A stretch of 21,566 nt of DNA from Sphacelaria rigidula (Eukaryota > Phaeophyceae > Sphacelariales), in contig CAXNAA020000406.1 in NCBI GenBank assembly GCA_964200075.2, forward strand, positions 1 to 21,566. Reading direction: 5' to 3'. A program made the position numbers and the translations under genes. How positions within the stretch are numbered: position 1 is the stretch's first letter; every line of letters starts with the position of its first letter. Positions 18,301 through 21,566 of the stretch are shown one piece after another. Under the pieces are notes generated by a model that saw only the letters and a program-made list of their open reading frames with translations, was not told where the DNA came from and did not search any database.

Positions 18301-21113
18301 TCACATTTCACCTTCCCTGCTGACCTACTCTAAATCTATCCGTAGCCGAAGTCGCTTGGCGGTGGTGGTCGCAGTGGCAGCGAGAAATGGGCATCCGCAG
18401 GCCGGGCGACAGAAGAGGTAGGGTAGACCGCGGGGCAACCACTCGGGGAGCATAGCAGCCTCGTGCTATTTTGGCCAAGGTGTAACAATGATTCGTTGTG
18501 GAGATGAATTTGCTTCTTGTTTGAAACACTTCACCGGTAGTAGTAACCAATCTCAATGGATTCATCCGACCTAAATGATGTGTCAACTGTACATCGACGA
18601 CAAACATGTACAGGCAAGCTGAGTTTACACTTCTGTCAACTTTACCTCAACGGGGTTGGGGCCGTTCCCTCCCTTTAAACCGTGCCTATCTTTACACGCG
18701 GCCACACGGTGCTACTCATTTCAATGGATTACCCAAAAGTCGCAGCAAGCTGTAACTGTCATCGGTCGATCTTACTCTTCCGGCACCCACCCCCTGTCCC
18801 ACTATCGTGTCCCAACATGTGCGATGCTACTCTCTACAGTTACCTCATCATGGCCACCGTAAAGCCGCCAAGCACAACGTTGCCTCCATGAGCGTAGACA
18901 GCTACACAGACGACGTGGAGCTTGTCTTCGGCCGGCCGGACATCAAGGAGTACCTGCAGGGCATCTTCTCAGGAAAACAGAAGGGGGCGGACAATGACGT
19001 TGAAAGACCGGCGCAAGCTCGAACTGGCGGCACGCGCCACACTCGTGACGTGCGTCACAGTGAATTTGGTAGCTGATGAGTTTGTATGAAAGCCCCCGAA
19101 TATACCGTTATGTACCCAAGTGTTCTCAGAAGCTGCACCGGTTTAGTCGCTTTGTGGCAAAGCGAGTGAAAGTCGCGTTGTTGACATCGTTTCGCAGTGT
19201 CATGTGCCGAATGAGTTCTTGGCGGTACTTATTCTTGCTTCTCGACCATACAAGTTTCTTTTTCCAACCCCCCCTCCAAAAACCCGCGAGTGTCATCTGG
19301 GGCTCAATCCTCGTTGTCACGTCGCTACGACTCTCCATTGTTTTTCAGTCGTACCTGCGGATACTTCGCACGCCCTGTGATACGGCAATGCGTTCCCGTT
19401 CGTCTCGCTCTTGTATTTGAATCAGCCATCTGACCGACTGGACGGACATCAGCTCAGATCGAAGGCCATTCTGCTTGCCGCAGACAAGAATATGCTTCAG
19501 CTTTCCAAGGTGGGTATCCAGTACGCATTTGCAGTATCCTCGTCACTCAATGTTGCTGCGGCTACTGGAGCCCTGCACGGTTGCTTTATCTTCATCCGTG
19601 AGATGGGCTTACGTCCTTCTCAGATATTCACCTGGGATGCGGACATCTCTCTGGGATATCTATCCGGGATGTGGATATCCTGCTGGAATACCCACCCAGG
19701 ACATGGACATCCATCCAGGATACGGGCGTTCCCCTCGGATATCCACATTTCAGATGGGTGCCTCGTGTATACATACTCTGGAATGTGGAGGTTTGTCCGA
19801 GATATCATCTGGAATCTGGGTATTTTATTGGCGTCGATGTCTCTGATGGACATCCTAGAGGAATTCCATAGCCTAGGTGGACGTCACAGATAGATACCTT
19901 AGATGGATATGATATCCCAGGTAGATACCCAGACGGACGTTTATATCCCAGGTGCAGGTTGCACAATGAAGCAAGACCGTTGGACATTAGATACAGGTGG
20001 TCAACGGTACGCGCATACTGAGTGAGGCAAAATGTTTCTCCTCTGTGAAATGTGCTAAATTATACTTGGCATGCCTGCCGATTCAATTACCACTGCAATA
20101 GTAACGACACCTTCAGCAGACACCCCCCCACGTATTGCTGTCCGTGTATTGCCGATCTCACCGTTCAGGCCCTGTATTGACTGTCGTGAATACGGATTGG
20201 TAGGGGTAATGTGAAGAGCTACAGGATAAGCTTGAAATTTTGTGATCATTATTTAGCGTAGAACATACACGGGCTTTCAATTACCGGAATATGTGTATAC
20301 TTGCCTTCACACGGCTACTTGCCTTCACACGGCTACCTCGAAGTTTGACACTGAAAATGTTGAAAAATTTTGCTCGCCGCAGAAACGAGTACAATTCAGT
20401 CGTACAAGGCACGCCAACAGCATCCTCACTGTTCCTATGAAACCCTCATGGACCCCAAGGTGTCATAACCCCGACCTACCGCTTTCTCTGTGATAACACT
20501 CGAGGATACTTCATATTCTGTCCACTCTGACTTGCGAGAGTGTTATCTTCGTCGCACAGGAGTTGAGTCGTGATGGCTTTTGCGTATAGGTTACGAAGAG
20601 CACATCTGCGACAACCGCCGTGATTCGATTGTAGGTTGCCGGTGCAAACGACCTGACCCGGTCGGTGGCTGTTCTAGACGACATTATTGTCAAGTGGCGT
20701 TTTCATCGCACTATAGTATACCACGTCCATTCATAACCCATAGCGCGATGTATATGAGTGGTATTCCAAGAGATCCCCTCTGTCGGTCATGGTCTTGCCG
20801 GTATTCTCACCTACCAATCGATCCCAATTCCGCTCACCTGTTGGAAATAACAAGCCACTTCCCCCCCCTTCCCAAAACACGCGTAACCTTCGTAACCTTT
20901 TACTCACTCGTCTTTGCACGGAACATATATCTGCCTCCCTCAAATCGATTCAAGGCTCACGGTGGTTCCACAGGCTACTCAGCAAAGGCATCACGCGCTC
21001 TACCCAGTGCATCAGTCTCCGATTCCACTTCCCGTGACAATCACTGCAGCAGCATGGGTCGCTCGGATCCACCCCTGGTATTGTACTGCGGAGCCAACCC
21101 CAAGGTCGAGGAG
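3044..21113 (+). CDS. NADPH oxidase/ferric reductase-like transmembrane protein, multi-exon, 3' incomplete
   Basis: This is the whole-gene span; the individual exons are listed separately. The predicted protein (783 residues inside the window) has an N-terminus of about 80 hydrophilic residues, then six hydrophobic helices, an FAD domain and an NADPH-binding domain. Haem ligands are His179 and His193 (13 residues between) in helix 3, and His251 and His264 (12 between) in helix 5. That pattern is typical of NOX; yeast FRE proteins have 13 in both pairs. FAD motif EWHPFS is at 335-340, TGAGITP at about 401-407, YLTGK near 448-452, GRPD near 663-666, and CGANP near the end. The family moves electrons from cytosolic NAD(P)H via FAD and two b-type haems across a membrane, making superoxide or reducing ferric iron. 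No EF-hand is visible, so calcium control as in plant RBOH is not supported. The last exon (C-terminal residues and stop) lies beyond 21566. Superoxide production versus metal reduction cannot be decided from sequence. Confidence 0.85.
4725..5110 (+). repeat. 400-bp repeat, copy 1
   Basis: Aligns with 5125-5465 at a spacing of 400 bases. Shared blocks include ACCATTGACCTCGCAT (4752 and 5152), AAGCGCGAAGCGCCGTG, GAGTCGCATGAAGGGCGAGC and GTTGCTTCATTTTCTGGTAT. Some of these are identical over about 20 bases while the flanking parts are diverged. ORFs inside carry stops and differ between copies, so protein coding is unlikely. Confidence 0.8.
5111..5465 (+). repeat. 400-bp repeat, copy 2
   Basis: Tandem partner of the copy immediately upstream, with the same order of shared blocks. 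After the conserved part, both copies continue into a weaker shared tail with a TACGATCTAGCTCGA / TATGATCTACTTCGA block. The third, partial copy at the window end shows that the unit is dispersed, not purely local. Confidence 0.78.
5541..5910 (+). repeat. Tandem duplication, period 160-213 bp
   Basis: The block TTTTTTCGAAAATTGTC at 5548 recurs as TTTTTTCGGAAATTGTC at 5761 (offset 213). AACGAAACGTCTGGTGGG at 5675 recurs at 5835 (offset 160) and is followed in both by TTTGCGGGGTT and TGCTCCTT. The offset change implies a net indel of about 53 bp in one copy. No shared ORF. Confidence 0.75.
5997..6021 (+). repeat. Poly-C tract
   Basis: Twenty consecutive C (5997-6016), one G, then four C. A homopolymer prone to length variation and assembly error. 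Confidence 0.9.
7265..7412. repeat. TATCG/GATAC-rich simple repeat block
   Basis: Degenerate 5-10 base units such as CGATACTGATACT, CGATACGATACGATACGG and TATCGATATGATA are packed together. It appears as repetitive Ser-Tyr-Arg strings in translation and is not coding. Confidence 0.7.
8027..8272 (+). other. Doubtful small ORF with 42-bp tandem repeat
   Basis: An ATG-initiated frame of 81 codons inside intron 1. Two in-frame tandem units encode VADTDTNGLAETST (8147-8188) and VADKDTDGSAETLT (8189-8230), followed by a partial third (ADSALP). The unit length is a multiple of three and several differences between copies keep the frame, which looks coding-like. The reverse strand is also open across the repeat (Val/Ser/Ala-rich). 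No splice sites link it in phase to the oxidase. It could be a relic, a small gene or a chance minisatellite. Confidence 0.25.
8425..8446. repeat. (AT)11 microsatellite
   Basis: Uninterrupted alternating AT, directly upstream of a TATCG-rich block and downstream of a C-rich stretch. Confidence 0.9.
8447..8580. repeat. Second TATCG/GATA-rich block
   Basis: Units such as CGATATCGACATTGAT, GCGATACCGATACGC and AGTATCGATATC, with small palindromes (GATGCGCATC). The same sequence character as 7265-7412, largely as its complement. Confidence 0.65.
10440..10525 (+). CDS. Exon 2: helix 1 and following loop
   Basis: Encodes residues 91-118 plus two bases of Arg119. The acceptor is ccaaaccag|GTT (phase 0) and the donor TACAG|GTGTGA (phase 2). 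The protein reads VTLVSAIYMSASTWAFFY, a membrane helix, then EPDTGAICPY. The two leftover bases AG plus the first G of exon 3 give Arg, and the reading frame continues into helix 2. The exon is short and was called from hydrophobicity, splice sites and phase rather than a strong motif. Confidence 0.72.
10526..10887 (+). other. Intron 2
   Basis: GTGTGA...CGCAG, 362 bp, phase 2. Contains overlapping small ORFs only; no feature seen. Confidence 0.7.
10888..11072 (+). CDS. Exon 3: helix 2, cytosolic loop, first haem-ligand histidine
   Basis: Encodes residues 119-180 plus one base. The acceptor is cttcgcag|G and the donor catacct|GTGAGC (phase 1). Helix 2 includes LSAGALFSAVTITVL. It is followed by SKCYSTKAFLHHSWFGAIID, which lines up with the Cys-Arg-Asn-Thr loop found after helix 2 in plant and animal NOX. 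The exon ends IEPSHDMHT, where His179 corresponds to the NOX first haem ligand (NxHK region). With exon 4 the distance to the next histidine is exactly 14 positions, as in NOX2 His101/His115. This strongly supports both splice sites. Confidence 0.85.
11073..11721 (+). other. Intron 3
   Basis: GTGAGC...CAAAG, 649 bp, phase 1. Its removal puts the first two haem histidines 14 positions apart, which argues against any exon inside. Confidence 0.82.
11722..11903 (+). CDS. Exon 4: helices 3-4, second haem-ligand histidine
   Basis: Encodes residues 181-241. The acceptor is attgtcaaag|AC (completes a Tyr codon) and the donor GATAAG|GTGAGT (phase 0). Helix 3 is FGYLMLVAGVEHGVLHII with ligand His193 (codon 11757-11759); a second His at 11769-11771 is in the position of the extra NOX2 His119. 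Helix 4 is SGVICMLLLFPIVLPM, followed by a short basic cytosolic turn KFQWFKDK. The loop between helices 3 and 4 is short compared with the glycosylated loop of human NOX2. Confidence 0.92.
11904..12950 (+). other. Intron 4
   Basis: GTGAGT...TTTCAG, 1047 bp, phase 0. A 127-codon ORF inside shows no family motif, and helices 4 and 5 join properly without it. Confidence 0.85.
12951..13096 (+). CDS. Exon 5: helices 5-6, third and fourth haem-ligand histidines
   Basis: Encodes residues 242-289 plus two bases of Gln290. The acceptor is tgctcgtttcag|ATG and the donor CAAACA|GTGAGT (phase 2). The protein begins MRFETRKGMHMLFIPLIVG, matching the family pattern of a Phe-Glu before the helix 5 histidine. 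Ligands are His251 (12978-12980) and His264 (13017-13019), separated by 12 residues. Helix 6 is AFCYVSAILIAWYAADRFYF, ending in the conserved Asp-Arg that precedes the FAD domain in this superfamily. Confidence 0.93.
13097..13556 (+). other. Intron 5
   Basis: GTGAGT...CTCAG, 460 bp, phase 2, with a C/T-rich 3' part (cctctctctctgtt). No other feature. Confidence 0.8.
13557..13628 (+). CDS. Exon 6: start of FAD-binding domain
   Basis: Encodes residues 290-313 plus two bases of Pro314. The acceptor is accattcctcag|A and the donor CCACC|GTGAGT (phase 2). The protein is TFLIQHPTFEAVGRGTMVGL then ELP, the first beta-strands of a ferredoxin-reductase-type FAD barrel. The pattern of a hydrophobic strand, Gly-Thr and then LELP just before the pyrophosphate-binding turn is typical. 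Entry and exit phases match both neighbours. Confidence 0.85.
13629..14009 (+). other. Intron 6
   Basis: GTGAGT...GCCAG, 381 bp, phase 2. No other feature. Confidence 0.8.
14010..14139 (+). CDS. Exon 7: FAD-binding core with EWHPFS motif
   Basis: Encodes residues 314-357. The acceptor is ccacgccag|T and the donor GAAGTG|GTGAGC (phase 0). It reads GYDFKAGSYIYVNCPAIS, then LGEWHPFSIIPVPG and NTAAFYAEV. The AGSY segment corresponds to the family GQY turn, with Ser in place of Gln. HPFS at residues 337-340 is the flavin-binding HPFT/S motif of NOX and ferric reductases. Confidence 0.95.
14140..15155 (+). other. Intron 7
   Basis: GTGAGC...GCCAG, 1016 bp, phase 0. A possible acceptor near 14491 opens a short frame, but exon 7 and exon 8 join directly into the conserved AEV-VGDWT strand, so nothing is missing here. 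Confidence 0.82.
15156..15270 (+). CDS. Exon 8: end of FAD domain, GDWT motif
   Basis: Encodes residues 358-395 plus one base. The acceptor is cttgcgtgccag|GTT (phase 0) and the donor GACCGCG|GTATGT (phase 1). VGDWTRALFRLG is the conserved gly-asp-trp-thr segment, and joins AEV from exon 7 without a gap. Then comes LPLWITTAQPSTMDKTVYYD. At the position where the family has GPYG or GPFP the protein has TAQP. The spacing from WI to the next strand is unchanged (16 residues) when joined directly to exon 9, so no missing exon is needed. Confidence 0.87.
15271..16313 (+). other. Intron 8
   Basis: GTATGT...TTCAG, 1043 bp, phase 1. I looked for an exon with a GPYG-like motif and found none. The minus-strand ORF at 15616-16062 shows no recognisable feature. 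Confidence 0.75.
16314..16368 (+). CDS. Exon 9: NADPH-binding glycine motif TGAGITP
   Basis: Encodes residues 396-413 plus two bases of Arg414. The acceptor is tctgtattcag|TG (completes Val) and the donor CAAAG|GTGTCG (phase 2, weak donor). VVLICTGAGITPGISIAQ is the first strand and glycine-rich turn of the NAD(P)H-binding lobe (family G-x-G-[IV]-[TS]-P). At 55 bp this is the shortest exon of the gene. Confidence 0.88.
16369..16686 (+). other. Intron 9
   Basis: GTGTCG...AATAG, 318 bp, phase 2. No other feature. Confidence 0.75.
16687..16762 (+). CDS. Exon 10: second strand of NADPH lobe
   Basis: Encodes residues 414-439. The acceptor is cctcaaatag|G (completes Arg) and the donor AAGCAG|GTATGC (phase 0). 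YAKNKNIHLLWITRDAGMVA, then LFEKQ, matches the family strand with Trp and Arg-Asp (WxxRD) that follows the GxGxTP turn. The frame is intact from the start codon to this exon, 439 codons in total. Confidence 0.88.
16763..17119 (+). other. Intron 10
   Basis: GTATGC...CACAG, 357 bp, phase 0. A small hidden exon cannot be excluded, because the protein is slightly short here. Confidence 0.6.
17120..17446 (+). CDS. Exon 11: YLTGK strand and start of low-complexity insertion
   Basis: The acceptor is acgcaaccacag|TTG, phase 0. LRLVSSTVYLTGKPD resembles the NOX strand ending in LTGW or TGK, so the 5' part is a confident exon. The following 90 or so residues, rich in Ser, Ala, Gly, Leu and Pro (for example STGSNSSALGLVRNESSDSA), match nothing I know in the family. 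The end chosen here is CACCCG|GTGTGT (phase 0); other donors exist up to the stop at 17495-17497, for example GTATGG at 17458. The segment between RDAG and TGK is shorter than in NOX2, so a tiny missed exon in 16763-17119 is possible. Confidence 0.65.
17447..17925 (+). other. Probable intron 11
   Basis: 479 bp between the chosen donor GTGTGT and the acceptor AAAAG. Minus-strand ORFs of 155 and 180 codons overlap here and show no recognisable protein feature. Confidence 0.4.
17926..18105 (+). CDS. Exon 12 (tentative): Ser/Pro-rich linker
   Basis: The candidate is bounded by aacaaaag|GTG and TCGAGCATG|GTGAAC, phase 0 at both ends, and encodes 60 residues open throughout. It starts VEEAHEPKSKRSF and includes SSSAPPGSSPTPSRRAPG. 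The composition is that of a disordered linker and continues the low-complexity character of exon 11. A shorter version could start after the tag at 17979-17981, but that would need a different phase. No conserved motif supports it, only phase, openness and composition. Confidence 0.42.
18346..18417 (+). CDS. Exon 13 (tentative): Gly/Ser-rich linker
   Basis: 72 bp bounded by a good acceptor after a pyrimidine-rich stretch (tctatccgtag|CCG) and a donor GAAGAG|GTAGGG, phase 0 at both ends. It encodes PKSLGGGGRSGSEKWASAG then RATEE. The in-phase fit between exon 12 and exon 14 and the lack of stops support it; no domain is recognisable. Confidence 0.42.
18418..18839 (+). other. Intron before the GRPD exon
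   Basis: 422 bp, ending in a strong pyrimidine-rich acceptor (ctactctctacag). The donor depends on tentative exon 13. No other feature. Confidence 0.5.
18840..19049 (+). CDS. Exon 14: GRPD motif of NADPH lobe
   Basis: The acceptor tgctactctctacag|TTA is strong and phase 0. The core reads MSVDSYTDDVELVFGRPDI, then KEYLQGIFSGKQKG. GRPD followed by an amphipathic helix is the segment that precedes the C-terminal CGP motif in NOX and ferric reductases (GRPN/D). The chosen donor is CGTGAC|GTGCGT; an alternative is at 18999. Read-through would stop at 19074-19076. The residues after KGAD are polar and probably linker. Confidence 0.72.
19426..19509 (+). CDS. Exon 15 (tentative): short helix-like segment
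   Basis: 84 bp between ttgtatttgaatcag|CCA and TCCAAG|GTGGGT, phase 0 at both ends. It encodes PSDRLDGHQLRSKAILLAAD then KNMLQLSK. The pyrimidine-rich tract before the acceptor and the consensus donor favour a true exon, but I recognise no motif. It could be a chance open stretch in an intron. Confidence 0.35.
19618..19945. repeat. Degenerate minisatellite of GGATATCCA/CCTGGGAT units
   Basis: About 20-25-base units containing GGATATC, GGACATC, CCAGGA and GGGAT recur across 330 bp, for example near 19655, 19673, 19703 and 19735, and as the opposite sense (GATATCCCAGGTAGATACCC) near 19910. Both strands are open for 60-160 codons here because of the repeat, not because of a gene. Confidence 0.65.
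20299..20334 (+). repeat. Perfect 18-bp tandem duplication
   Basis: The unit ACTTGCCTTCACACGGCT occurs twice in immediate succession. Confidence 0.9.
20955..21113 (+). CDS. Exon 16: C-terminal CGANP motif (last exon in window)
   Basis: The donor is GTCGAGGAG|GTGAGC (phase 0). PPLVLYCGANPKVEE corresponds to the conserved C-terminal strand and CGP motif of the NADPH-binding lobe. The start is uncertain. An acceptor at gattcaag|GCT (20955) keeps phase 0; alternatives after the cag sequences ending at 20973 or 21049 give other phases. The family needs roughly 15-40 more residues ending near an aromatic-rich C-terminus; these and the stop codon must lie in a further exon past the window edge. Confidence 0.7.
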
Positions 21114-21507
21114 GTGAGCAATGTATGAGTATCGTGTGATAATTGTTATCGTAGCCCTTCCCCGTCAGTGTACCGCTATATTTTGTATAAAAACAGTTGT
21201 GGTCATCCTGTAAGGTTCTCACAAACTGGTCACTTGGCCTTCGAAGCAGTGTGCGAGCGCTCGCTGGTTCGAAGGTTAGGTATCCACTCGTGAGGGGTGC
21301 GTGGTCGGTCCTCCAAGGATCACGTCGGAGCGAGCTCCAGTAACTTGGACGCTTCTTCGTTCGAGATCGAAGTTGTACGGTCATTGCTTCATGCCTCGAC
21401 TGCGAACCCTGGTCCTTTGTTCCACTCACGGACATTCGAAAATTAAACGATTGAGCGCTTCCCGGTTCCGAGAGTGAGCGTTGATATAGAAGAGGCATTA
21501 TGACCGG
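21114..21507 (+). other. Start of the terminal intron
   Basis: Begins GTGAGC after the CGANP exon. No exon with the expected C-terminal residues is seen before the window ends; a read-through frame would stop after three codons (stop at 21126-21128). Confidence 0.55.
21238..21275. repeat. Nested palindrome
   Basis: CCTTCGAA at 21238-21245 pairs with TTCGAAGG at 21268-21275, and within it GCGAGCGCTCGC (21253-21264) is a perfect 12-base palindrome. It lies in the non-coding sequence after the last exon seen. Confidence 0.6.
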
Positions 21508-21566
21508 GGGGGAGGGCGTACTCATTTGTTGCTTGCCTTAGTCATTTGGCCATTGACCACGCATCC
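21508..21566 (+). repeat. 400-bp repeat, copy 3, cut by window edge
   Basis: Matches the start of the two intron 1 copies: GGGCGTACTCAT, TTAGTCAT and GGCCATTGACCACGCATCC in the same order and spacing as at 4715-4769. Only the first 60 or so bases are in the window. Confidence 0.7.

Larger units (their letters stand above)
19510..20954 (+). other. Probable intron between exons 15 and 16
   Basis: About 1.4 kb. It contains the GGATATCC-type minisatellite (19618-19945) and an 18-bp duplication (20299-20334). The rest shows nothing recognisable. Confidence 0.45.

Noticed and set aside
21238-21280. tRNA-like GGTTCGAA (T-loop look-alike)
   Set aside because: The flanking bases do not form a T-stem, and no acceptor, D or anticodon arms can be drawn; the TTCGAA is part of a palindrome.
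20950-21525. 191-codon minus-strand ORF
   Set aside because: Antisense to the CGANP exon and the repeat copy at the window end; the + strand carries the conserved motif.
1-21566. CRISPR array or bacterial operon
   Set aside because: No regular short repeats with unique spacers and no compact gene clusters; spliced genes show the DNA is eukaryotic.

Overview
The window is eukaryotic nuclear DNA carrying most of one large, intron-rich gene on the + strand, surrounded by and filled with repeats. Conserved protein blocks sit in short exons (55-330 bp) bounded by GT-AG sites, often GTGAGT. Intron phases match across every junction of the core. No ribosome-binding sites, operons, rRNA or tRNA genes were seen. 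Many introns of 300-1000 bp, balanced base composition and a NOX/ferric-reductase-type oxidase fit a photosynthetic stramenopile, most likely a brown alga. That taxonomic call is inference, not proof.

Layout. 1-3043: no gene recognised. It holds a nested foldback (MITE-like) element at 84-420, a diverged 165-bp tandem repeat rich in GCCTGAG/CCTTAG motifs at about 1050-1560, and an inverted-repeat pair at about 1938-2483. 3044-21113: a six-transmembrane NADPH oxidase/ferric reductase-like protein in about 16 exons, incomplete at the 3' end because its last exon must lie beyond the window. Intron 1 (3314-10439) is about 7.1 kb. It holds a 400-bp tandem repeat, a 160-213-bp tandem duplication, a C20 tract, an (AT)11 tract, two TATCG/GATA-rich blocks and a doubtful small ORF with 42-bp repeats. 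21114-21566: start of the next intron, ending in a third partial copy of the 400-bp repeat.

The protein. Joined exons 1-10 give 439 codons in phase. They encode a hydrophilic N-terminus of about 80 residues, six membrane helices with four haem-ligand histidines (residues 179, 193, 251 and 264; spacing H-x13-H and H-x12-H as in NOX enzymes), an FAD-binding EWHPFS motif, and the start of the NADPH-binding lobe (TGAGITP). Later exons carry YLTGK, GRPD and CGANP. Between YLTGK and GRPD lies a predicted low-complexity insertion of about 200 residues. The inferred role is electron transfer from cytosolic NAD(P)H through FAD and two haems across a membrane, to oxygen or ferric iron.

The core exons (2-10) are the best-supported part. 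Exon 1 is well supported by its helix continuity and phase. Exons 11-16 are real in their motif-bearing parts, but some boundaries and two linker exons are predictions. No second gene and no clearly new system could be supported.
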